A stretch of 64,000 bases of DNA from Alcaligenaceae bacterium. GTDB taxonomy: Bacteria; Pseudomonadota; Gammaproteobacteria; Burkholderiales; Burkholderiaceae_B. Made by a program: the position numbers and the translations under genes. The notes below the pieces were generated by a model that worked only from the letters and a program-made list of their open reading frames with translations, was not told the DNA's origin and did no database searches. The stretch is from positions 44,786-108,785 of the forward strand of contig JACCEP010000014.1 in assembly GCA_013416395.1 (NCBI GenBank). Reading direction: 5' to 3'. Below are positions 16,399 through 24,772 of the stretch, piece by piece. Numbering within the stretch: position 1 is the first letter of the stretch; each line of letters begins with the position of its first letter.

Positions 16399-18417
16399 TT
16401 GAAGAAGTATCTGAATCTACTTTCGCCGCTGATCGTCGCTGGTGTTGAGTTGCCGAACCGGATGGTGATGGGCGCCATGCATACTCGCATCGAAACCCTG
16501 GATCGCCCGACCGAACGGCTGGCAGCCTTCTACGCCCGCCGTGCCCAAGGGGAGGCAGGCATGATCTTGACAGGTGGATACTCTCCCAGCCCCGAAGGCG
16601 TCATGGATGAAGGTGGGCTTTATCTCGATAACGAGGAGCAATTGGTTGAGCATAAATGGATCACCTCTGCGGTTAACAAGGCAGGAAGCCGTATTGTTTT
16701 GCAGATTCTGCATGCTGGCCGGTACGCAAAGGTAGACACTTGCGTCGCTCCGTCCGCCCTTAGCGCACGGATCAATGTGTTTCGTCCACGAGCCTTGACC
16801 ACTGCTGAGGTCTGGGGACTGATCAAAAGCTACGCCCGTACGGCAGAACTGGCCAAGAGAGCCGGTTATAGCGGCGTCGAGATTATGGGATCAGAAGGGT
16901 ATCTCATCAGCCAGTTCGTCTCGGGCATCACTAATCGGCGCGGGGACGAGTTTGGCGGCAGCTACGAGGGGCGCATCCGTTTCCCAGTCGAAATCGTGAA
17001 AGCGGTCAAGAAGTGCGTTGGCGACGACTTCATTGTGGTTTACCGGATTTCTGCCATTGACCTGATCGATGGTGGGATGACGGGCGTGCAGGTTGCCGAG
17101 TTGGCGCGCCGCGTCGAGACTGTAGGCGCAGATATCATTAATACAGGAATTGGTTGGCACGAGTCGAGCGTGCCAACCATTGCCGCCAGTGTGCCACGCG
17201 CCGCCTGGATAGCGGCCATTCGCAACGTGAAGGAGGCCGTCTCTATACCGGTGATGGCATCTAATCGTATCAATACGCCCGGCGTTGCCGAAGAGATTAT
17301 CGCTAGCGGTGCGGCAGACTTGGTGTCGCTGGCTCGGCCTCTGCTTGCAGATCCGGATTTCCCTAAAAAGGTTCGCATGGGAATTGATAATGAAATCGCG
17401 CCTTGTATCGCTTGCAATCAGGCCTGTCTGGACATGATTTTCACAGGCCGAACCGCGAGTTGCCTTGTCAATCCACGAGCCGGTCACGAGGTGGAGTTTC
17501 CCTCGGGTAAAGCAGCCGTTAGCAAAAGAGTAGCTGTTGTCGGGGGTGGCCCTGCGGGGATGGCGTTTGCAATCACTGCCGCCGAGCGCGGCCATAAGGT
17601 TACTCTCTACGAAGCTACTGCTCACTTGGGTGGTCAGATCAATCTGGCCAGACGGGTGCCGGGTAAAAGTGAGTTCAACGAACTGCTGCTCTACTTCAAG
17701 GTGATGCTCGATAAATTCAAGGTGACCGTCCATCTTGGCAGGACGCCGACCGTTCAAGAGTTGAAGGCGGGGAATTTCGACGAAACCGTCGTTGCGTCTG
17801 GGATTGTGCCGCGCAAGCCACACATATCGGGTGTGGATCATCCCAAGGTCTTGAGCTATGTTGATGTTCTGGGGCGAAACATGCCTGTAGGTCAAATGGT
17901 TGCCATCCTGGGTGCAGGTGGTATCGGTTTCGACGTAGCTGAGTTCCTAGTCGGCGATTTTGAAGAATCATTGCAGACCGACGTGTTTTATAAGGCCTGG
18001 GGCGTCACGATCGACCTAGATACGCCCGGTGGCGTAGTTGCGCCAGTAAAGCGGCAACCGACTCGCGCTGTCCATATGTTTCAGCGCAAGAGGGAGCCGT
18101 TGGGTAAGAATCTGGGTAAATCGACCGGTTGGATTCTTAAGACAAAACTCAAGGAGGCCAATGTAATCATGACGCCTGGTGTAAGCTACGATCGAATTGA
18201 TGACGGAGGCCTGCACTACACCGTAGACGGCAATTCCCATGTGTTGGGTGTGGATAATGTTATCCTTTGCACCGGACAGAAACCCCAGAGAAGTTTCGCT
18301 ACTGAACTCCTAGAGGCGGACATGCAATATCACGTTATCGGTGGCGCAGATCACGCAGAAGAACTCGATGCCGTGAGTGCCATCGATCAGGCGACTCGGT
18401 TAGCGGTGATCATTTGA
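16399..18417 (+). CDS. NADH:flavin oxidoreductase, 2,4-dienoyl-CoA reductase-like
   Basis: A 672-residue three-part flavoprotein. Residues 1 to about 340 form an Old-Yellow-Enzyme TIM barrel (NRMVMGAMHTR, then GYSGVEIMGSEGYLISQF, FGGSYEGRIRFP). A CxxCxxxC(11)C cluster, CIACNQACLDM followed by the Cys of ASC, binds a 4Fe-4S centre. The C-terminal half has the FAD motif VAVVGGGPAGMAFA and an NAD motif AILGAGGIGFDVAEFL. This is the architecture of FadH and trimethylamine dehydrogenase relatives. It probably reduces a conjugated dienoyl-CoA or cyclic enone. The start is TTG 16399 with TGTGGGGA upstream. It ends the cluster, just before the second debris zone. Confidence 0.87.
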   Translation: MKKYLNLLSPLIVAGVELPNRMVMGAMHTRIETLDRPTERLAAFYARRAQGEAGMILTGGYSPSPEGVMDEGGLYLDNEEQLVEHKWITSAVNKAGSRIVLQILHAGRYAKVDTCVAPSALSARINVFRPRALTTAEVWGLIKSYARTAELAKRAGYSGVEIMGSEGYLISQFVSGITNRRGDEFGGSYEGRIRFPVEIVKAVKKCVGDDFIVVYRISAIDLIDGGMTGVQVAELARRVETVGADIINTGIGWHESSVPTIAASVPRAAWIAAIRNVKEAVSIPVMASNRINTPGVAEEIIASGAADLVSLARPLLADPDFPKKVRMGIDNEIAPCIACNQACLDMIFTGRTASCLVNPRAGHEVEFPSGKAAVSKRVAVVGGGPAGMAFAITAAERGHKVTLYEATAHLGGQINLARRVPGKSEFNELLLYFKVMLDKFKVTVHLGRTPTVQELKAGNFDETVVASGIVPRKPHISGVDHPKVLSYVDVLGRNMPVGQMVAILGAGGIGFDVAEFLVGDFEESLQTDVFYKAWGVTIDLDTPGGVVAPVKRQPTRAVHMFQRKREPLGKNLGKSTGWILKTKLKEANVIMTPGVSYDRIDDGGLHYTVDGNSHVLGVDNVILCTGQKPQRSFATELLEADMQYHVIGGADHAEELDAVSAIDQATRLAVII

Positions 18418-18536
18418 TCGGACGTGAGGGATTACCGACGAACAGGGGAGCGTTGTGGTGTTTGCCGCACCGCTGGAGACGAACCAGTTCATACAAGCTT
18501 CCCTTTCCTTGTGGGCACTCTTTCTTGGGGGCACGC

Positions 18537-18672
18537 CTTGAGGCAACAGAGCTTACCCTCCATCATTCACCGCTATTTTCTGGAGTATCTGCCACTACAC
18601 AAGGGCCTGCAATCGAGCGCGATCCGCATCTATCGGGACAGCTTGCGCCTATTTCTGATGGTTAGGTACTAA
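18537..18672 (+). pseudogene. Tyrosine recombinase N-terminal fragment (second RIT-type member)
   Basis: The plus frame from 18537 translates to LRQQSLPSIIHRYFLEYLPL, then HKGLQSSAIRIYRDSLRLFL, ending in a stop at 18672. This is the N-terminal SAM-like domain of an integrase/recombinase, about 45 residues of an expected 300 or more; the catalytic domain is absent. It abuts the phage terminase remnant within about 20 bases. It is a different recombinase type from the fragments at 5705 and 24121. Confidence 0.5.
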
Positions 18673-18691
18673 GCCTTGCTGACGTTCTGAC

Positions 18692-19251
18692 CTGTCCCCT
18701 AAGCGCGAAAAATTCGCGATTTCCGTGGCGCAAGGCATGGACTTGGCTTCTGCGTACCGCACCGCGTTCAATGTCAGACCAGGGACAACGCTAGAGACGA
18801 TCTGGTCCGCCGCCAGTCGACTTGCGGCTAACGCCATGGTTTCTACAAGGGTCCGAGAATTACGCGAGCAGGTTGCACAGCACACGGTGCTCGAAGTCGC
18901 CGCTCTGCTCGATGAGATCGCCAAGATCGCTTTTGTGGACCCAGGGGGGATCATCGGCGAGGATGGCAAGGTCGTCCCGCTAAACAAACTCGACCGGCCC
19001 TGCGTGCGGCCGTGGCCGCCTACACGGTCAAAGCCGACGGCACCATCATCTATAAATTTTGGGACAAGAACTCAGCACTTGAAAAAGCCGCACGTCACCT
19101 GGGGTTGTACGAAACCGATAACCGTCAGCGTGCCGATGCGCTGGGCGATCTGCTGGAAAGCCTGTCCGGTAACGTGAAGGGTGTCTCGACCGGCGCCGAC
19201 GAAACCAGCACGGACACGATTGGCGTGGGTAGGTCAAGTGACTCCGACTGA
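18692..19251 (+). pseudogene. Phage terminase small subunit, frameshifted
   Basis: The frame from 18692 reads LSPKREKFAISVAQGMDLAS and continues AYRTAF, a terminase small-subunit N-terminus, as far as VVPLNKLD near 18993. The homologous continuation ALRAAVAAYTVKADGTIIYK, KAARHLGLYE to the stop at 19251 is in another frame. Inserting one C near 18994 would rejoin them (LDP ALRA). No ATG or GTG starts the full product; an internal GTG lies at 18725 and the upstream in-frame codon is CTG after a TGA. It is probably a decayed prophage gene. Confidence 0.65.
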
Positions 19252-19561
19252 TCTGATCGAACACCTGGACAATCCTGACTGGCGCTTATCCAACCTGTAC
19301 AAGATCATCGTCAAGAGCGTCGAGTCTGATTCTGGCCTTATCGTCACGTTCAAGCCCAATGAGGCGAAGCGCTTGCTGCTCTCGCGGCTCTGGTGCCGGA
19401 ACATCGTGCTCAAGGCCCGCCAGCGCGGGATCACCACGGTCATAGCGCTGCTCTGGCTGGACACGGCACTATTCGCCAAAGGCCCGATACACTGCGGCAC
19501 CATCGCTCATGATCAGGCCTATCTGCAGATAAGCCGCTCGTGGTCTACCACGGCACGATAG
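19238..19561 (+). pseudogene. Phage terminase large subunit, truncated N-terminus
   Basis: GTG 19238 overlaps the small-subunit stop by 14 bases, the usual terminase gene arrangement. The product reads DNPDWRLSNLYKIIVKS, then RNIVLKARQRGITTVIALLW and HCGTIAHDQ, matching the N-terminal ATPase part of large subunits, where KARQxGxTT is the nucleotide-binding loop. It stops after about 107 residues of an expected 450 or more. The remaining bases to the next gene are degraded. It cannot package DNA. Confidence 0.6.
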
Positions 19562-19686
19562 CGCACATCGATTCATTCGCGCCTGGGTCACTTTTCATTG
19601 AAAATCTAGGTGAGACGAGCGCCAATCACTCGCTTAGCCTCGACATCAAACAGTGCGCGCGACCGGCTGCGAAGAAACGCACCGGG

Positions 19687-22600
19687 TCAGAACTTGATCT
19701 CAGGCGTGGCACTCGACGGCGCAGCAGGCTGGGCACCTGCCCCGCTCTGCGGATGGTTCTTGCGATAAGCCGTTAGATAAAGGCCGATATCCGTCAGGCT
19801 CAAGTCGAGCTGATCGTTGCCGCCGGCGTTCTTCGCCGAGAGCGCGGTGGCGGATACGAAGGGACCGCAGCGCATCCAGCTGCTGCTGTCCTGGGCAAGA
19901 GGCGCAAAAAGCGGGCTGGGTAGTATGGGCAAACGCGCGACCGCCAGCTTGGCAGCCGTCCAGCCAGTCCAGAAATCGGCGAGGATACGGTTCGGACCAT
20001 ACTGGTAGATTGTGCGGCAATCCCCGCCGGCTAGCCCATACCAAGAGATCGGCTCACCGATATGTAGCGACTGGTAGCCCTGCAGAGGCCCATACTTCTG
20101 CTTCACACGCTCGAGCAGGCTGTCCAGCGAAACCGTCCCAGGCGGAAAGGTGAGTCGGCGCCATGCAGCGAGCACACGGTCTTTGGAGGCGGGTGGTTCG
20201 TCGATGATGGCAATCATGTCGTGGCCACCCTCGGCGATGAAAAGCCGTCCCGAGGTAAGTGGTGCAATGTTGGCCGGATCTGAGCTCCGCTTGCCCTCGA
20301 GCACGCGCCCTACCTTCATGTTCTTGCGAATGGCACGCTCGGCCTCGGCGAAGCTCATCCCAAGCTTGACACCGCTCAGATCCGGGGCAAAGGCGTCGGC
20401 CACCACCGCAGGCTGGGTCTCGTCCGTGTGGAATGCCTGAACAAGGGCAATGATGCTATCACCCTGGTCCGGCCCAAGATGACCGAGATCGTGCCCGTCT
20501 GCAGCACGATAATCCGCAGACAGAAACTTGGCACCGAATACGACGAACTGTGGCGCGGGCGTACCTGGCTGCTGGGCAGGCGCGGGTGCATTGCTCTCCA
20601 AGCCAGCTAAATCGGCAATGTCCTTCGGTAGCAGATCGGCAGCGCTCGGCGGCTTGTCTGACAGATCGACAGTGTCGATCTCGAGGCTGGCCGACGCGCT
20701 CACCTGCTGCCTGCCGCCGAGCACATGGGGAAGCTCTGGCAGCGGCAATACGTGTGGGATCTCGATTCGCATAACAAGCGGATCCGGAAACGGTTGTCCC
20801 GGATCGTGCGCTCGGCACTGGTTCCCGAAGCCGATAATAGAGGCCGATGCGGCGCTCGCGATGGCCAGTGCCTTGCAACGCCGCGCATCGGCGCCCGTCC
20901 ACGACGTCTGCCCAGACTTGGCCCGCCGCTTCTTGTCTTCGCACTCAGACAGCGCAACGTTTGCCGCCATCGAAGCGTTCGCGGCGCCCATCAGCTCGGA
21001 GAAACTGCTGGGGCCAAAGCAATTCATTGTCCCCCAGGGGACTCGATCTGGGTCTCCCTCTACGTTGACTTGGCCGCTGACCATGACCTGAAGCGGCAGC
21101 GTCGGCGCGTTGGCCTTGGCCCACTGCGCAAACACCGGCCCCATGGCGACGGCCTGAGTCGACGACGGGCTGGGTATGCCCAGTTTGAAAAAGCGTGGGC
21201 CTTTCAACAGAAGGCCACGCGCATCCTCATACTGCCAGCGTCGCAAGACGAGATATGCCTGCGCTTCCGGCGACAGGCGCTGGCCAACTGATCTGGCTGT
21301 CAGCAGGTCGATCAACGCAGCGTTGAGGGGGAGTTCCCTGGACGGCGGTACGGTCTTCGTTTGTGTCTCTGCAGCGCTGGCGAGCATCGTGTCACCGCCA
21401 TCCAGATGCGGAATGTTCTCGTAGGTCTGCCGCAAAATCGATTGCTCACCGGAGGTGACATCGGTTTCCAGCGGCTCGAGGTGCAACGCGACAACCGGGT
21501 CGGATCGGCCGGGCTGTGTAACGATCTGGGCGCTGCCAAGCCGGTAACGCGTGGTGGCGATCATGGGCTGCTTACGCCGAGGCTGCGCCGGCAGGACGGG
21601 GCTGTAGAATTTACTGAGGTTCGGCAGGATCGCCACGATTGATGCCCTGTCCGCCGTGAGCTGGATAAGTTGCCCGGCTTGCAGTCCGCTTGTTGCAAGG
21701 GCAGCAGGCACAGACGAAAGCGGGCTTCCCTGCAGCACCGGGATTTTCGTATCACCGTTCGCAGTATCCCCCCAGAATTTGTACGGCTGCGACAGCATCT
21801 CGTCTGGCAGTCCATCAGCGTAAGCCTGCGCCCAGACCTTGATCCGGGCCAGCACAGCCTCTGAGCGATCTTCTTTATTATTGGGGGGAAAGAACGGGCG
21901 CCGGGCGTCGTTCGGCTGCAGATCCGTCAGGTGGTCCGCCTGTTGATAGAACTCGCGATCAGCCTGCGCCTTGAGCTGCCAGAGGTCACTAATCACCCAG
22001 CCAGGCGTGCGATTGCGTAACGAGCGAAGAATAGCGAGATGCAGCACCATGGCGTCCATCACCGTCGGCGTCGGCACGATGAGTTTTGCCGGAATCTGTG
22101 CGGTGAGAAACGGTGGCAGCTCCGGCTTGATCAACGGAAACTCGTTCAACTGAGTGCGCAGGTCGACCGTCTTGACCGAGACCGATTTGAGCTCAAGGTC
22201 GGTCTTGCCGTTTTGCGGATCGATGTGCGTGGCTTCCAGCACTGCGACAAGGGAGACGGCCCGGCTCGGTGGTAGTCTGAAAAGATCCTTCGTCTGAACG
22301 CTGCCGGCTGCGGCAATGCTATGCAGCAGATGTTCGGCAGATGCTGCGCCGATGGGCCAAAATACGGAAGGCGGCCTGAATTGCGGCGCCCAGTGCAGTC
22401 CCGCGGCTGCAGCCGGCAGCGATTGGGCGATATCGACCTGCCCAAAGTTGAAGCCGCCGCGCGCCACGTCGTACTGCGGCAATGGGATCTTGAGGGCAAT
22501 TGCAAAGCTCAGCGGCGGCTTCGGCGCAAACGCACGGATCACCGGAAGGTAGGTCGCCTCAAAGCGCTGGCGCGTACGAGCCCGCTCAAATTCGTCCTGA

Positions 22601-23733
22601 CCTGACCAGTTGGCGGCAGAAATGAGCACGGATCGCGCGCTCGGTTCGAGTAATTGCTGGGCGAGATTGATTTCCTGGTAGTCGACCTGACTCCCATTCT
22701 TCCGCTGCTCGAACAGGCCCGGGACCGACCCTGCGACGATCAGCGCCAGGAAGCGTGCCCAGCTCTGGTCCGTGGTGAGTAGTGGCCAGCCATCGAGGCT
22801 GCGTAGTCGGATCGCCACGATGCCAGGCGGAGGGTTGAGCAAGTGTGCAGTAATTGTGTCAGGTTTCACGGACCCGACGTCGGCCGCGACAGTCTGGCCC
22901 GCGACCGAAGCAGCATCAGCCGAAGCCGCAGCCGACGCGGTCGCAGGGCCAGCAACAACCTGCAGTTCCGCGATCCGATTCTGGAAGCTCCGCTGCAGGC
23001 ACGCGACGTTGTGGCTGCACGCGCCACGCTCTCTCAACCAGGCGCGCTGCTCAGCGGCCAGGCGCCGGCTTGCTGCGGGCGAGGACTTCGCCCGGGAATC
23101 TGTGTATACCTGGCTCAGTTCGACATCGAGATGCGCCAGCGTCGGGGTTCGGCAGATTGTGATCTCCGCATCGGTCGTCGCGCGGCTGCAGTCGAAGCTC
23201 GGTTGCTCGGCCTCTGCCAGCTTCGGCGCGGCACCGACGGCATCGTCCACTGTTCCCGCCTGCGCCTCAGCCTGCAGTGCGGCGACCGTAGTGGCGGTCG
23301 GAATCCCGTCGGGCGGCAGGTGCCGGCTGCGTTGGAAAGCGCGAAGCGCTTCAGTTGTGCTCGGGCCAAGCTCGCCATCGACCGCACCCGCGTCAAAGCC
23401 GAGCAGGTTCAGGTTGCGCTGCAGCTCCGCGATCGTCTCAACGTCGTAGTGTCGGGGCGGGGACGCAACGCTGGGCGCATGTACATAGGGCTGACTGGGC
23501 GCGGAGACATGGGGCGGGCTGGGTGCAGGGACGGCGGGCGAAGTGGGCGTAACTACATTTCTCAGGATTTGCAGAAACGGGGCAAGTTGAGCGTGCGCCG
23601 CAGGCGCGGCCAGAGCGAGTGCAAGAGCGGCGGCGACACCGATCCGCGAAACAATTCTGCATCCTGCGGTTGCCGACCATCTAAAGGAACCTACTACCAT
23701 GCTTAATGTCCTGATGCTGTCCGGCAATCTCAT
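19687..23733 (-). CDS. Large exported protein with peptidoglycan-binding and LprI-like domains
   Basis: A 1348-residue, GC-rich protein. A hydrophobic signal segment ends in APAAHAQ near residue 48; a Pro-rich linker follows. Residues about 97-156 form a PG_binding_1 domain (LQRNLNLLGFDAGAVDGELG, STTEALRAFQRSR). Residues about 180-258 form an LprI/DUF1311 domain (FDCSRATTDAEITIC, CSHNVACLQRSF) with paired cysteines. The remaining ~1090 residues are unassigned. ATG 23700 is an alternative start with AGGA upstream. Family knowledge suggests a periplasmic wall-associated protein, perhaps lysozyme-inhibitor-like. It lies between a terminase remnant and a recombinase fragment and looks like imported cargo. 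Confidence 0.75.
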   Translation of the reverse strand: MRLPDSIRTLSMVVGSFRWSATAGCRIVSRIGVAAALALALAAPAAHAQLAPFLQILRNVVTPTSPAVPAPSPPHVSAPSQPYVHAPSVASPPRHYDVETIAELQRNLNLLGFDAGAVDGELGPSTTEALRAFQRSRHLPPDGIPTATTVAALQAEAQAGTVDDAVGAAPKLAEAEQPSFDCSRATTDAEITICRTPTLAHLDVELSQVYTDSRAKSSPAASRRLAAEQRAWLRERGACSHNVACLQRSFQNRIAELQVVAGPATASAAASADAASVAGQTVAADVGSVKPDTITAHLLNPPPGIVAIRLRSLDGWPLLTTDQSWARFLALIVAGSVPGLFEQRKNGSQVDYQEINLAQQLLEPSARSVLISAANWSGQDEFERARTRQRFEATYLPVIRAFAPKPPLSFAIALKIPLPQYDVARGGFNFGQVDIAQSLPAAAAGLHWAPQFRPPSVFWPIGAASAEHLLHSIAAAGSVQTKDLFRLPPSRAVSLVAVLEATHIDPQNGKTDLELKSVSVKTVDLRTQLNEFPLIKPELPPFLTAQIPAKLIVPTPTVMDAMVLHLAILRSLRNRTPGWVISDLWQLKAQADREFYQQADHLTDLQPNDARRPFFPPNNKEDRSEAVLARIKVWAQAYADGLPDEMLSQPYKFWGDTANGDTKIPVLQGSPLSSVPAALATSGLQAGQLIQLTADRASIVAILPNLSKFYSPVLPAQPRRKQPMIATTRYRLGSAQIVTQPGRSDPVVALHLEPLETDVTSGEQSILRQTYENIPHLDGGDTMLASAAETQTKTVPPSRELPLNAALIDLLTARSVGQRLSPEAQAYLVLRRWQYEDARGLLLKGPRFFKLGIPSPSSTQAVAMGPVFAQWAKANAPTLPLQVMVSGQVNVEGDPDRVPWGTMNCFGPSSFSELMGAANASMAANVALSECEDKKRRAKSGQTSWTGADARRCKALAIASAASASIIGFGNQCRAHDPGQPFPDPLVMRIEIPHVLPLPELPHVLGGRQQVSASASLEIDTVDLSDKPPSAADLLPKDIADLAGLESNAPAPAQQPGTPAPQFVVFGAKFLSADYRAADGHDLGHLGPDQGDSIIALVQAFHTDETQPAVVADAFAPDLSGVKLGMSFAEAERAIRKNMKVGRVLEGKRSSDPANIAPLTSGRLFIAEGGHDMIAIIDEPPASKDRVLAAWRRLTFPPGTVSLDSLLERVKQKYGPLQGYQSLHIGEPISWYGLAGGDCRTIYQYGPNRILADFWTGWTAAKLAVARLPILPSPLFAPLAQDSSSWMRCGPFVSATALSAKNAGGNDQLDLSLTDIGLYLTAYRKNHPQSGAGAQPAAPSSATPEIKF

Positions 23734-23817
23734 TGCCGATCATTTGACCGCTGCACGAACATATTCCTGTTTTCAGTATATTCCTCTGCGTGCAAGCTGC
23801 ATAGCAAGAACACTCAA

Positions 23818-24121
23818 CGGCACCATGCACGCGAAGCACAACTAGCAGGTGGCCCAACGCCGCGCTGTGGTCCCCGCGGTCGTGGCGCGTGGGTCCAGAA
23901 CACTTGCAATTGGGAAGATGACTGTCGAGGAACTCGGTGATCGCTCCTTCGTCGATCCGGGGCAGTCGCAGGCGTCTGCTACGCGCCCAACGCGCAAAAT
24001 GTGTGATGCCGGTAACATAGCTTGCGACCGTGTGTTCAGCGTACCGGCGTTCGGTCAGGTACTGCTTGAACGCATCAACGTACGGCCCAATCGGCCCGTC
24101 AGCAAGACGGTTGATGTCCAT
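23818..24121 (-). pseudogene. Tyrosine recombinase N-terminal fragment (first RIT-type member)
   Basis: From ATG at 24119-24121 the minus strand encodes MDINRLADGPIGPYVDAFKQ, then YLTERRYAEHTVASYVTGIT and the motif HLPNCKCSGPTRHD, typical of the first recombinase of trio elements. Homology ends after about 100 residues at HGAVE; the catalytic C-terminal domain is missing. The frame runs on into unrelated sequence and into the start of the 1348-residue gene, so the recombinase appears cut by the insertion that brought that gene. Confidence 0.65.
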
Positions 24122-24755
24122 GTGTGATTGACGAGGAATTCCCAGGGTGATCTCCAAAAGTGAAGTCACCAGTGCACGCCTCAGCAGAAACTATGTCCAG
24201 ATCACCGTCGACCAGTATCTATATGCACCGCACCAATCCTACCGAAGCTCCGTCCGCGTCCAACCACCTGCACATAGTTGCGACCTGCGCATAGGGGGCG
24301 AATAGAGACGCTAGCCATAGACATCCTGCAGAATATTTCAACGTGTTCAGCCAAGTTTTCTGCAGATAATACTGGAAGTGATGTAGCGCATAGCGAGCTG
24401 AACTCTACTCGGACTGCGACGTGGCTAGTTTTTACTCGTCGCTCAGCCACAACGAACCACTCAATTGACGGGACATACCGTTGATCACTCATCGCTTGAT
24501 CTGAATATATATTAGGTCTACCTAAAGGCATTTCTTGAAATGACCGAAGCAAGCGGAGAGAGGCAAAGCGCGTAGAATTCTTGGCGATTTTGATAGTTAG
24601 CTGGGATTGATGAGTTATAAGACGGTTTTAAATAATAAATAAGAGATAAAGCCGTCTTTTATAGATCGACGGACTTTATTCCCTATCGACAGCCTTTATT
24701 CATCACCCTCAGGATAACCCTCAGATCGAACGCTTGTATTCACTCCACAAATCGT
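24122..24755. other. Intergenic stretch without a recognisable gene
   Basis: About 630 bases between the recombinase fragment and the malonate regulator. Only short frames with no recognisable product occur. The right half is AT-rich (24590-24760) and probably contains the promoter of the malonate operon. An AAGACGG/CCGTCTT inverted pair (24619-24625 and 24652-24658) has a 26-base loop and is weak. Confidence 0.4.
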
Positions 24756-24772
24756 CATAATTATGAATTATG
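24756..24772. promoter_or_regulatory. 17-bp palindrome overlapping the regulator start codon
   Basis: CATAATT (24756-24762), a 3-base centre and AATTATG (24766-24772) form a perfect hyphenated palindrome that includes the ATG of the GntR-type gene. Palindromes of this size are typical binding sites of FCD-type regulators, so autoregulation is plausible. The protein-site link is inferred. Confidence 0.4.

Noticed and set aside
16891..17895. 334-codon open frame antisense to the flavoprotein gene
   Set aside because: It lies fully inside a gene with clear domain motifs on the other strand, and its product resembles no family; it is a shadow of the GC-biased codons.
22843..23706. 287-codon and 225-codon plus-strand frames opposite the 1348-residue gene
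   Set aside because: Arg/Ser-rich composition typical of reverse-strand shadows in GC-rich DNA; no ribosome site or recognisable motif.
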